Notes under the pieces: model-generated
What the model was told of the DNA's origin: nothing
Databases searched by the model: none
The model's input: only the letters and a program-made list of their open reading frames with translations
Program-made: the position numbers and the translations under genes
Source of the DNA: Kwoniella bestiolae CBS 10118
Lineage: Eukaryota; Basidiomycota; Tremellomycetes; Tremellales; Cryptococcaceae
Length of the DNA stretch: 64,000 nt
NCBI RefSeq assembly: GCF_000512585.2
Contig: NC_089242.1
Location: 3,472,001-3,536,000 of the forward strand
Direction: 5' to 3'
Shown here: piece by piece, positions 10,702 through 21,495 of the stretch
Layout of the letters: each line of letters starts with the position of its first letter
Numbering within the stretch: the first letter of the stretch is position 1

Positions 10702-12343
10702 TTAACCGGTAAATAGAGCACTCATTCCAACATGATCATCGTTTCCCCTATTATTTGCTTCATCAACATCAATGTTACCAATAGTGTCAAATCTCCTTTC
10801 CAAGATGCGCAGTGTAGTATCAAGTATCAAATCCGTTTGTCTGTCTCTCTGATCTGCCTCTGCCAGTTGTCTAAGCAGTACCCTAGGTGATTGACGAGGT
10901 TTAGGAGCACTGGTACACTCTTCATCAGAGATATTGATGGTTTGCTGCTTGTTGTTGGACACATTTGACACTTTTGACACATTTTGACACTTTTGACCAG
11001 TTTGACACTTTTGACACTTTTGACAATTTTTGATACTTTGACCGAGTTGGCTTGGTTTGTCAAACATGATATCCCTTGACACAACCATCTTTCTTAATTC
11101 CTCATCCCGTACCCTGTAAGTAGAAGTACTGACATTGTGTTCATATCCCACGAACAATCCCCCTTGATATCTTGAATCCAGTTTGGTTGTTTTGCTGTAT
11201 TGCCTATACCAGATCCTTTCACCAAAAGCCCTCAGCCGATCAAACTTGAACTTCTTGTCAAACCATTCTTCAATTGGGATGGTTTTGCCATTACTAGATG
11301 GTGAACAGTTGCGAGTGAAGACAATGTACCTTGCAGCATCTGCCCAGAACGTCTTGTCAAGACCAGTTTCAGACAAGAGAGTTCTAACACCATTCAAGAT
11401 TGTCAAATGTGCTCGTTCCACCCTTCCATTCTGCGCATGTGATCCAGGAGGGACAGTGATGTGAATGATCCCCTTTGACTTGAAGTAGTCTTATGCTTGA
11501 CCAGATATGAACTCTCCCCCATTATCAGATCGAATCTGTTTGACCTTTCTACCCAGTTGATTCTCAGCCATGTTGATGAAATCCCTTAAACCATGAATTG
11601 CTTGTGATTTCTCTCTAAGCAGTGTTATGTGAATACGTCTGGTGTGATCATCATAAACTGTTAGGAAGTACCGATTACCACCCCTGGAAGCGACAGAGGC
11701 AGGTCCCCATATATCAACATGAAGCAGGTCAAGCGGAGCAGTAGCACGGGTGTCCTCAGGAGCGGGTGGTGAAGGTAATCGACCAGTTTTTCCTTTGACG
11801 CATGATTCGCAAGTGAAACTTGATACATCCTCAGGACTAGTATTTACAAGTACGTCTTTACCCAACCTTCCAGTTCTAGCCAACCTCATGACATCTCTAA
11901 CACCTAGATGACCTAAACGGCAGTACCAAGTGTGGAGAGAATCAGCGGAGGCCTGGAAAGCAGTAGCGAGATGACTTGTCTTGAAGACATACAACCCATT
12001 GGAGAAGGGTGCGGTAATGACAGTGTTGTTGTGTTTATTGTACAAACAGCCAGTGAAGCAGTCAAATGTCCAGTTCATAGAGGGGGGTATCTTGTTGACA
12101 GCTGACAGCAATGAGATTGCAGGAGAGATCAGGGACAGAGAGGACATTGTTGAGAGTGAGTCTGCCAAGAATGAGAGTACCTTGACCAGCAGTGAGAAGC
12201 CAAGCACCATTGCCAATTTTGACACCTTTGACAGGAATTGCAGTGACATTTGCCAGTTTGACACCTGGACCAACCATGTGATGGGAGGCACCAGAGTCGA
12301 TGATGAAGGGCTCTGAGGGGGCAGCGTTGGTAACATATGTCAA
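10702..12343 (-). pseudogene. Copia protease and integrase region
   Basis: The protease active-site segment FIIDSGASHHMVG lies near 12310-12270. After a frame change comes the integrase with an HHCC zinc domain (HTWYCRLGHLG, then CESCVKGK) and the catalytic triad in HVDIWGP, RSDNGGEF and GRVERAH. A stop codon at 11491-11493 splits the integrase core between the second Asp and the Glu. The C-terminal part contains FGERIWYRQ, GGLFVGYE and the short tandem repeat. Order and motifs are those of copia pol. Confidence 0.88.
10964..11025 (-). repeat. 9-nt tandem repeat inside the integrase frame
   Basis: Seven consecutive units of about 9 nt (plus strand TTTTGACAC) begin at 10964, 10973, 10983, 10992, 11001, 11010 and 11019; the fourth reads TTTGACC. 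On the coding strand this gives a Lys-Cys-Gln tripeptide repeat after the integrase core. Single TTTGACA copies recur elsewhere in the element. Confidence 0.85.
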
Positions 12344-12399
12344 GTTTTAGCAATCTGGTGCATCAGTTCAGAGAAAAGAAGAAGAAGAAGAAAGATAGG

Positions 12400-13590
12400 T
12401 ACAAAGCTATAAACGTGTAAAAAAGGCTAGAGGCGGCTAATTCCGACAGCATAGACATGGTAGGAGAAAGAATCACCATCAGAGTTGGTGTCAAATGTGA
12501 TAGAGCAAGTAGACAGCGATTTTGACATCTCCATCCAGATTTGACACATTGGACAAATTTGACAGATTTGACACTTCACCATTTCTAACATCATTTGACA
12601 CATGCGCTTGACCATTCCCACCATTCTTTGCCTTGTTGGCATTAGTAAGACGGCAATCCATAGTGTTGTGAGTCGAAGACTTGTGGATGCTACACCACTT
12701 CTCACTCCATTAACGTTTTCCGCCAGTTTGACCATTGTTTTTGTATTTACCATTTTGACCGTTTTTGAAGTTTTGACCAGTAGCTTTGTTGGCTGAAGCA
12801 ATAGTACCTTTTCTAATAGCCTCTGCAGAGACAGCAGCTTGCACATTGGCCGAAGTAAGGTCATCCCTTAACCAGAGGTTCTGTTTGAACAGATCCCAAG
12901 GAGTCGGGTAAAGCAAAGGTCATGGCATAAGCCAATATAGTATCCTCTTTCCAATCACCACCAGCTTTGATTTGAGTGTGCGCAGATCTAATCTCTGACA
13001 TCTTTCTGACACAGTTGTCACCTTCAGTAGCAGGGTTGTTCCACATTTGTTGGATAAGCTGAGCACGTCTAGCACCAACAGTAGCAGAGTAGGCTTTTTT
13101 CCAATTTGTCCCATAGACCTTTAGGATTGGAGTTGTCAAGATCAAGTGAAGCAGATGAGAGACCAGTTAAGACAGTAGGGGAGAGTGATTGGAGTATGAT
13201 TGCACAAGCTTTGGCAGCTTGTTCAATGGCGGCAGGAGCAGGGGTATCAGATTTGACAAGTGTGAAGACTCAAAGCCCTTTGAGGATCAGACAAGTTTTG
13301 ACCGAGATAGACCAAGCAGCATAGTTTTCAGAACCTTCCAAGATAACCAACCACCTTATACCTTCCACCTCCATCATTGGTGTCATCCGCCGTGTTGAAT
13401 GTTGAGACCGAGTTTGACAATGTTTGACAATGTTTGACAGGTAGAGTGATAATCTGACAGAAAGGATGGGGATAAGATAGGGTGTGACTGATTTGACAAG
13501 TTGCGCTTTTGACAGGTTGGGTTTGGCAGAGTTATGTGCGATGACTATGAAGGCAGGTTCAAGCGAGTGTAGAGTTTGAAGCAAATACAG
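12400..13590 (-). pseudogene. Copia gag remnant
   Basis: Segments in several frames resemble copia gag: EGSENYAAWSISVKT near 13.3 kb, a helical stretch with NNPATEGDNCVRKMSEIR (about 13.05-12.97 kb), and a zinc-binding segment WCSIHKSSTHNTMDC near 12.69-12.65 kb. At least one frameshift (about 12.90 kb) and a stop (about 12.71 kb) separate them, so no intact gag can be made. The 3' part is rich in SNLSN/SNVSN repeats encoded by the TGTCAAA motif. Confidence 0.75.
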
Positions 13591-13751
13591 AATAGGATAA
13601 ACACTCCTGTAGTAATCTGCTTGGGCTAGGCAAGTTTGCTTATTGCTTATGAAGCGCAGGGACTTGCCACTGGTGCGGACCAGATTTGTGCACCACTAGT
13701 TAAACAGCATCACATTGCTTTATGTACTCTGTCTCTCATTTGACATGCCTT

Positions 13752-14026
13752 GATATTGACGAAATAAATGATCTATCGCCACACTCATACAATATATCAC
13801 AGCATATATTGTAGTGGTCGTTGTAGGGGTTGTTGTAGGGGTTGTTGTAGGGGTCACTGTAGGGGTCAGTGCAGGAGGTCACTGTGTTGGTTGTGAGGGA
13901 TACTTGTCTACGTGTCACTCTTGTATATTATATAGTGGGCTCCATCTTCCTCTTCCCCTTTTCTCTTCCTTTACATAGCGCTATACATAATATAGATGCA
14001 TCTCATACATATACTTTGTTAGATAT
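13752..14026. mobile_element. LTR related to the 10.3-kb LTR, flanked by GATAT
   Basis: The element 13757-14021 (265 bp) starts TGACGAAATAAATG and ends ACTTTGTTA. GATAT lies on both sides (13752-13756 and 14022-14026). It matches the LTR at 10300-10549 in reverse orientation, including the CGCTATACATAATAT block and tandem GTTGTAGGGG units. Two readings are possible: an independent solo LTR with its own target duplication, or the 5' LTR of the minus-strand copia element. In the second case the internal sequence next to it (ATATCAAGGCATG) is where the primer-binding site should be, and the flank match is chance. Confidence 0.75.
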
Positions 14027-14602
14027 GGTACAAGACCATCCACATAGCTGGCCTGAGGATGATAATCAAGATAAACTAATCAGGATGATGCAAATCTTCA
14101 TCTTCCTGCTAGCTATTTCAAGTCAAGTAGAAATTCACCAATGTTGCAGAGAACACCATAGCTTTGATGATTTGTCTCAAATTGCCAAACTGATGACCTG
14201 AAACCTCCACAAAGCTCCATACACACAATCTCCTTCAAGCAATGGCTCCTTAGAACAATTTTGAAAATCAAGTCTATGGTGTTCTCGGTCATTACGTAAT
14301 CACATACCCTGGCATTTGAAAGGGATAATCGCCAAACGGGGCGATCGCGTTGTTTCGAGCTTCGCACGCATAGGATTATCAGGGATAAATGGCATATCGA
14401 TATAAGTAACTCTACTTCTTGAAGATACAAATGATACTGAATATATGAACAGCAGGGTACGTAATCGAGATTCGACGAAAGATGATCGAAAAAGCGGAGG
14501 GGGTTATCGAAATTTGGTACAAGAAAGAAGAGAAGAGTGGTGACAGAAGCGACCAGGCGACATCAAAAGTGAATGTGAAGGAAATTGGCAATAGAAGGAT
14601 CA
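14027..14602. other. Intergenic region between the repeat island and DRG1
   Basis: I see no convincing gene here. It is unremarkable sequence between the LTR and the 3' end of DRG1; short open frames on both strands show no family features. Confidence 0.35.
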
Positions 14603-16504
14603 CAGTGATTCACGAAAGGTGTGGGAAAGACAATCATGGTCAGTCATCTGAATGCTGAATGAGAGAGACGCTTCACTTACTCCTCGTCTTCCAACACATG
14701 CCTATAAGATGAGGGTTTTAGTCAGTCTTGAGGATACTCGTTTGAACATCAGACATCACTCACTCTAAACCGACTTTCTGGCCACGAGAGTGTTTCGCCG
14801 AGGTTCCCCATACCATCGCTGTGGAGAAGAACGTTTCAGCTGGGTTTCTGCGCGTCCCGTGGAATTAAATGCACTCACCGGTACGGAATTGCTTGACGAT
14901 TTCCTTGTGAATAGCATTACAGAAATCTTCGACAGTACATTTACCTCTACGCAAGACGACGGGCGATGAATAGTCCGGTTGTTGCCCTCGAGGTTTGGTG
15001 TAGCTGCACAGCAAATCAGTTGAAGCGATCCCTTGTATATCAAGCGCGCTCAGTACTCACACTCGGACGAGGTTAAGCTTGTCCCACATGACTTCAAGCA
15101 GTTCATCGATATTCAACCATAGTTGCGAAGAGATGGGCACGGAGTCTGGGATCTACGAGAGCGGTAGTCAGTAAAACATAGCTTTGCAAAAGAAACGAGA
15201 CCACTTGCTTTGTATAATAGGTCGAGCTCCTCTATACTGATCGCATCGATTTTGTTCAAAACGAAAATCGCAGGAACGTATACACTGAAGGGATGTCAGC
15301 GGAGTGAGACGTGTAGCAAATGACACTTACCGGTTGCCCTCAACGACATCAATGAAGTCTTCGATGGTAGCGTCAGGCTGATGAATTGACACGGCAGCGT
15401 TGCTCATTTTGTATTCGGACAAGACAGCCTTGATCTCTTGAGCGTCGATTTTTGTAAGCGGGACGGTATTGGTGATTGCGATCTGTGCTGGGTCAGCTCC
15501 GATTGCAAAGGTCGACACTCACCCCTCCGCTCTCCTTCTTCCTGACAGTGATAGCAGGAGGTTTTTTGTTTAGCCGGATGCCGAAACCCTCCAACTCGTT
15601 GGTAAGAATTGCCAAATCATTCAGTGGCTTCAGGACGTCTAACACGATGAAAATGAGGTTACAAGTTCGGGCTACAGCGATGACCTGTCGGCCTCGACCT
15701 TTACCGTCCTTGGCACCCTCAATAATACCTGGTCACTATATTAGCGCACAGCTCTCAACGCGTAGATTGATGAATAAGATCTACCAGGAAGATCAAGGAC
15801 CTGTATACGAGCGCCATTGTGGGTCATTGTTCCTGGCACTGTGGTAAGGGTGGTGAATTCGTAGGAGGCTGCCTCGGAGTGCGTGCCACTGCGATCGCAT
15901 GATCAGCGATAATGAGGGCTACGCTCATGGCTATGACTCACGTCAACTTGGACATCAAAGTTGATTTACCCTATATCGTGTCTTCGGTGAGCGGATAATC
16001 AACTGAACAAGTGATAGAGATGAACATACCACACTAGGGAAGCCAACGAATCCTACACTCGCAATACCTGTTCTAGCAACATCGAATCCTATACCTGGTC
16101 CTCCGCCACCACCTCCAGATGGAGTGATTAATTCTCTTCGGAGTTTAGCCAATTTGGCTGTCGTGGAGTCAGCACTGGGGTCTGATCAATGGAAAAGGAA
16201 GGGTGGAAGCGTACCTTTGAGTTGACCCAAGTGGTATCTTCATAGAAGGTCAGTATTTGATCAAGTCCAAGTAAGTAGAAGTAGGGTACATACTCTGTGT
16301 TTTTGTTTCGCTTGCCTTTGATATCAGCTTACATTCCAATGAGGCATGATAATAAAATGACTCTGAAGCTCACCTGCGTCTTCGCCATCTCCTCCTCGAT
16401 ATCTTTGATCTATATTGGCATACAAATCTATACATCAGCTTAGGTCTCCAAGGGTGTATAGGTCGGCTGGGTGAATGGCGATATACCTTTTGAGCCGTTG
16501 TCAT
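14603..16504 (-). CDS. RBG1: Developmentally regulated GTP-binding protein 1 (DRG1/Rbg1)
   Basis: At least 14 exons read leftward from ATG 16504. The N-terminal helices (IKDIEEEMAKTQRNKN, AKLAKLRRELI) lead into the Obg-type G domain: G1 GFPSVGKST, G3 DLPGIIEGA and G4 NKID. The C-terminal TGS domain includes LVRVYTKPRGQQPDY and VGLEHVLEDE. DRG1 works with DFRP1 on stalled translating ribosomes. Exon 3 is 17 nt and intron 10 (15153-15208) is GC-AG. The conserved end (about DVVTIVKK in relatives) is not obvious: after GAGGA|GTAAGT one acceptor (14650) gives a 19-residue unconserved tail ending at 14603, and another stops almost at once at 14644. Only the last residues are uncertain. Confidence 0.92.
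15153..15208 (-). other. GC-AG intron in DRG1
   Basis: On the minus strand the exon ends TACAAA and the intron starts GCAAGT and ends CGTAG. It joins LLYK to IPDSVPISS, the conserved DRG1 order, so the GC donor is required. Confidence 0.78.
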
Positions 16505-17082
16505 TTTGCTCCAATATCCTCGTTGAGGGGTCGATCACTTTGAAATGACTGGTTTGTGGTCTTTGTCTTGGTCTTGAACAGCGATGTATGATGGACGTAT
16601 TTCTGTCGTTGCTGTATCAGGCTTTATAAACTGATCCAGTTGGAGGAGGAAGCTTTGTGATAGGTAGAAGATACGAGTGATAGTATGATAGTATGATAGT
16701 ATCAACTGTACTGTATGATTATAATCTTTTTCAATACTGCTACCATCTTATACTACGAATGAATGACGATGGACTGACTCTGGCAACGGAATCAAAATCA
16801 CAATAATAGGTCATGGCTCAAAATTTGATGATATTGAATAATATAATATTACAGCTCTTTCGTAATCAAAGTGGCAAACAATCGTTCATTCCGATTACAA
16901 ACGATCCTAATCACAATTGTAATGGGTCAAAGCTCTTTCAACCACCATGCATTCATTCATGCTCATTCGCTCAACTTGTCAATCATCCTACTCCTACTCC
17001 TTCTTCTTCTTCTTCATCATCATCTTGTTCTAACTGTCATTACTGACATTAGTACAAACTCATTCACATCTCGCCCCCTATC
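16505..17082. promoter_or_regulatory. Divergent promoter between DRG1 and CUT8-like gene
   Basis: AT-rich sequence with GATAGTAT repeats (about 16675-16705) and a TTCTTC-rich tract (about 17003-17025) before the plus-strand start. I see no gene; the region must carry both promoters. Confidence 0.4.
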
Positions 17083-18370
17083 ATGGCTCATCCTCTCACT
17101 CAGCAGCCTCCTTCTTCTCTTCCCTTCCCATTCGCTGCTCGTCCCTCACCTCTCTCCTTTGGCTTCGGTCACCCATCAACCCCAACAGGACTCACCACGC
17201 CCACCCGTGTAACAAATACTGGCTTCAACTGGTCATCTCCCGTCTATTCTCCAACCAAGACCTCTCTTGCCAGGCCGAGGTCGGACTCGAATCATATAGT
17301 TTCTTCGAGCACGCTCAAAAGGACACGTCGATCTAGGTCTCCTTCCTCCTCTCCTCCTCTTTCTCCCAACTCGCCCGCTTCGTCATCGTCTCAGGTCCGT
17401 GGTTCAACCTCCAAGGTTGACCTCTCAGCAGTCGCTGGTCTTGCTCTTCAGGATGGGCCATCCAAATCAGCCAAGAGATCCAGGTTCACCTCGTCGGAGA
17501 ATCCGCAAACATCCTCATCAGACGGTATAGATGTGGGAATATTACTTGGTTCGTTCTTCCGTCCGCGTGTTTGACAGTCATCGTCACTGACACTCTTGAA
17601 CAGCTACTCTACCATCTTCGGCTCATCTTCCAATACTCATGCAATTGCTCCGCACTCATCCAACGTTATCCGAGACAGTGCTCAATCAGATCCCGCAACC
17701 CGAAGTCAAGACCTGTGTCAGAGAGATCCAGACGGCTTTCGAAGCTGTACAAAAAGCTGCAGGGGGTAGTTTGGGCATGCGAGAAGCTTCAGAGCTGTTC
17801 GAATTGAGACGCTGGGAGCGAGTGCGGAACGAAGCAGAAATATTTTGTAGAACAGTAAGTGATTCGCCGAGAATCGCGATTCGAGCTTCGGGCTGACATC
17901 CGTTCCAGGCGTCCACCTACATCCAATTCTTCACTTCCAATGCCAAACCGCCCCTGGAAGCGGAGTCCATCTTTGCGTTCCTTCAGCCACTCACCACTTG
18001 TCTACAAACTTTGTTGTCTGTAGTACCGGTCACCTCCCCACCCACCAATCCCGTCCTCGAATTGGCAAAACTGGTATTGTCCATCTGGACCCTCTGGCTC
18101 ACCTCGTTATCTGCGGAGGTGAATCAGCGAGGTGGAATGTATCCTCACTCAGTGGTCACGACTTGGGCAGATACGATGGATAGGTTGACAAGTAAAAGTA
18201 CGACTGGTCAATGGGACGCAAATCACTCTGCACACTGGTCGCTTCCTTCGTCAAGGCCGGCAAACGAAGATCGCACTTCTTTCGATGAATCCTTTCGACA
18301 AGCTCTGATGCCATTACGGGAGCGATTTCTGACTGAAGTAGGGTGGATGATTGGCCGTCGAGCGGTGTAG
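17083..18370 (+). CDS. STS1: Cut8/Sts1-type nuclear proteasome tether
   Basis: Three exons (17083-17548, 17604-17854, 17909-18370) give 392 residues. The first about 150 are Ser/Pro-rich with basic clusters (TLKRTRRSRS, KSAKRSR) that could be nuclear signals. The rest matches the Cut8/Sts1 family: LMQLLRTHPTLSETVLNQIP, CVREIQTAFEAV, RWERVRNEAEIFCRTASTY and a long helical bundle ending EVGWMIGRRAV. In fission yeast Cut8 anchors the 26S proteasome at the nuclear envelope, and budding yeast Sts1 delivers proteasomes to the nucleus. The intron-1 donor is an unusual GTTCGT but gives the only conserved reading. Confidence 0.82.
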
Positions 18371-18529
18371 CATCAATTCTTTTTTGTACGGATTGGAAAT
18401 GTTGCTTGTTTGTATATATATTTGTTTATCCTTTTAAGTTCAGCCTTTTCACGATATGACGACCAATTTCACGAGTTATATGCATTTATTTGTTCATATC
18501 TATTTCTTATGTATATCTACATCCACCCA

Positions 18530-19692
18530 TCACGCGAAAGCTCCAAAAACATTCCCCAACATGGTCCACCAGAAACCTCGGTACAGACTTTGCCACCCTT
18601 CCTCCTCAATCACCTTTCGACCGCAGTCGACCATGCCAAGGTAAGGGTCGGTGGTGGGGCGGAGACCAATGACATCTTCGTCGGTCCCACAGAATGATAC
18701 GCCTTCAGGAGGACCTTGTTCCTCCTCTTCAGTCGCTACGGCGCCTAGGATGTTGGGTTGCACCGATAGTCGAGTACTGACAACTTCGAGAGGGGTGAGC
18801 CAGCCAGTGGCAAGTGCTTGCCAGATAATGAAGATCATCCATCGCCAGGGTGAGATGCTATCAGAGATGTCTTCGGGAGCGGAAGCGCCCAAAAAGAAAA
18901 CTCGCATGGTTCGGGCGATGAGCGTGACACAGAGAGAATGGATGAAAGTCGTAGCGAGGAGACCAGGGGTGAGATATAGCATGTACGGTTTGGCCAATTC
19001 GTGTGGAGAAAGGAGCACTCGAAGCGAGGTGGCGGGGTTATTGGGGAGTTTGTAAGGGGTGATGATGGATCTAGCTGTTAGCGGTGGTCATGCAGACGTG
19101 CGAACTTACCGATTGATTATGATAGTCATGGGAAGAGCGATGATCGTAAGGACGATGGTGAAGAGACCCATACTGAGAAAGTATCAGCTGATGAGTCGGG
19201 GCGCTTGATGATACGTAACTCACCGTATACCACCTGCTTCTGGCACACTGTATGTATTCTTGGGACCTCTGGTAGAGGACCCACCGACGAAGATGATCGA
19301 GGCGATGGATAGGAGTGTTGTATATGCCAGAGTTGGGTATGTACCTATGGGGAAGCCGGGAATATTAGTTGGAACAGGTGACATTTGAGAAGAGATCTGA
19401 CAGACCTTTCCACAGACCCCACCATCCTTCGAGCTGTTTCGTTCGTTTGAGAGTTCCAACAAGGGTAGAGAGAGTCGGTCCGACACTATACACGGTATCA
19501 GCGATAGCTCCGAGATGTGGGTGACCGTAAAACTGACCGAGTCTGCGCATCCAATCCTACAGCGTGAGGGTTATAATTGGCTCGCAGTCGAACCAAAGCA
19601 CCGTGGAAAGGCATGGTGATAGCCACACCGACGGCCATGAAGGATATCATGATTGAGGTTGCGAGTAAGAGGGTGATGAGGAACTCGAACAT
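18530..19692 (-). CDS. Mitochondrial carrier family protein
   Basis: Five exons (19692-19538, 19485-19406, 19344-19224,19172-19110, 19070-18530) encode 319 residues. Two carrier signature segments are visible: PFHGALVRLRANYNP in the first repeat, followed by LEGWWGLWKG, and TPLEVVSTRLSVQ in the last, followed by SLYRGFWWTMLG. Several hydrophobic helices lie between. The first signature has His where carriers usually have an acidic residue, so this may be a divergent outer- or inner-membrane member rather than a classic exchanger. The substrate cannot be told. The tail-to-tail spacing from the Cut8-like gene is 159 bp. Confidence 0.78.
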
Positions 19693-20082
19693 GATGAGGT
19701 ATAGTGTCAGTGTATGCTGAGTATGATGAAGAGATGAGGTATAAAGAGAGAAAGAGAGAGAGAAAGAAAGCAAGCTGTTGACATACAGTATGACGCTGAC
19801 GTTATGAGTGGTTTGCTGCACAGCTGGCCGGTTAAGGGAAAGCGGAGATCGCCGCTGATTCCCTCATAAGTGGGAGGTATATTTATGGTTATGATTGACG
19901 GTCGAGTATGTTACGGTCTATTCGGGCCGATGTAGTTGATCTCAAATAGATGAATAGATGGATAGATGATAGATAACAAATCATCCTACTATACATCATT
20001 CATTCATTCACTTGTACATTCAATCATACACACTACGAGCTATTGCTAGACACACCAGCAACTTGTACAAGTCCTCCCCCTC
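19693..20082. promoter_or_regulatory. Divergent promoter between the carrier and the reductase
   Basis: The stretch contains GAGA-rich sequence (19740-19770), GATAGATG repeats (about 19950-19975) and a CATTCATT run before the next start. No coding sequence is apparent. Confidence 0.35.
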
Positions 20083-21377
20083 ATGTCAAAGATACTCATG
20101 TGAGTGTAGCGCAGTACCATCATCTTATCATACACCAGGTATCGAGCTCACCCAATACAGCACTCGTCACGTCGGCAATCATGCCATGGGCATTCTCGAA
20201 AATGCTGGCTACGAGCTTATCGTCAACCCGCACGATTCTGAGCCTTCGAGGGAGTGGGTGTTGAAGCACATAGCCGATCCCCAAGTCGGTGCCGCTTGTA
20301 TCATGCACAGTCAGCCCAGTGACAAGGTGGATCAGGAGTTTATTGACACCTGCAATGAGAACCTCAAATGTGTCTCAACCTTCAGTGTTGGGCATGGTGA
20401 GTCTCATATCCCCATGGAAACGCTGACGGGTCAGATCACATCAACGTCAAGGCTGCTCATGCTCGAGGGATCAAGATTGGGCATACGCCAGGCGTACTGA
20501 ACGATGCCGGTGAGTACGTAACCACGCAAGCGCAGTGCTGATGGGTAGTCGCCGACATCACCGTCATGTTGGTTCTGATGACACTGAGGAAAGTTGGATA
20601 TGGAATTGATCTGGTCAAACGTGGAGAGGTAAGTTAATTTTGGAGAAAACTTATACGCTGACCCGCAGTGGCCGAAAATACCATGGGCACCGTTCGTCCT
20701 TTGTGGTCATTCACTGGGACATCCTGGGCTCAAGATAGGGTTCCTCGGTTTTGGACGGATCCCACAAGCGGCAGTCGATAGGCTTCTTGCGTTTACTAAC
20801 AAGACGGAGCCACCTACTATCATATACAACTCTTCAAGGGAAAGGGCAAACCAGGCTGCCATCGATGCAGACTTCACAAAGAGATACGGTGTCGAGGTCA
20901 AGCGGGTGGAGAAGGACGAACTTGCATCACAAGCAGATGTTCTCATCGTTCTTTGCGACCTCAACCCGTCAACAAAGGATATAGTGAACAAAGAGTTTTT
21001 GGCGAAGATGAAACCTACGTCAATTTTGGTCAACGTTGCTAGGGTGAGTGGATCGATCGGAACCATAGCTAAAGTCTCGCTAGGGCCCCGTGGTCAACTC
21101 GGATGACCTGCATGAAGCGCTCAAATCAGGTCAAATCTTTGGCGCCGGTCTAGATGTGCTCACAGGGGAGCCGAACATCAAGCCGGATCATCCTCTGTTG
21201 CATCTCGATAATTGTAAGTGGTTGCGAAGGAAAGAGTCTTGTTGACATTCAGGTATCGTACTTCCTCACTTGGGCTCCGGCGACTTTGACACAAGAAACA
21301 AAATGGCAGAACTTTGCGTGCGAAATGCAATACAGAGCATGAAAGGGGAGCCTCTGCTCGCGGAGGTCAAGGGATAG
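20083..21377 (+). CDS. D-2-hydroxyacid dehydrogenase (glyoxylate/hydroxypyruvate reductase type)
   Basis: Seven exons (20083-20099, 20161-20396, 20435-20509, 20549-20628, 20669-21043, 21084-21213, 21253-21377) give 345 residues. The 17-nt first exon supplies MSKIL, joined to ITRHVGNHAM. The substrate domain is followed by the NAD(P)-binding motif GFLGFGRIPQA, then the catalytic triad typical of the family: Arg in LVNVARGPV, Glu in LDVLTGEPN and His in VLPHLGSG. The HSLGHPGLKIGFLG context resembles GRHPR-like glyoxylate/hydroxypyruvate reductases, which reduce glyoxylate or hydroxypyruvate using NADPH. Exact substrate is an inference. Confidence 0.88.
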
Positions 21378-21495
21378 AGAGTTACACATTCGATACATGC
21401 GCATTAAGGCTACAGTGTGTGGAACGGGGCTAGATTATAGGAATGTATATAGATCGACGAGTCTGTGATCGACGAGGACGACTTTAAAGAGCATT

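Larger units (their letters stand above)
9490..13590 (-). mobile_element. Decayed Ty1/copia-type LTR retrotransposon
   Basis: Reading leftward on the minus strand the order is gag (about 13.59-12.43 kb), aspartic protease, integrase and the N-terminal part of reverse transcriptase. Protease before integrase before RT is diagnostic of the copia superfamily. Reading frames carry stops and frameshifts, RNase H and a 3' LTR are not recognisable, and an LTR interrupts pol between integrase and RT. An LTR at 13757-14021 lies about 170 bp upstream of gag in the right orientation to be the 5' LTR. I give no joined protein because the element is clearly defective. Confidence 0.9.

Noticed and set aside
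10964..11025. Regular short repeats suggesting a CRISPR-like array
   Set aside because: The units are 9 nt, contiguous and without spacers, and lie inside a retrotransposon frame of a eukaryote.
19534..19565. A frame change in the mitochondrial carrier suggesting a frameshift or an ultra-short 18-28-nt intron
   Set aside because: A normal 52-nt intron (GTCAGT donor at 19537, TATAG acceptor at 19486) joins DAQTR to VGPTLSTLVG in phase.
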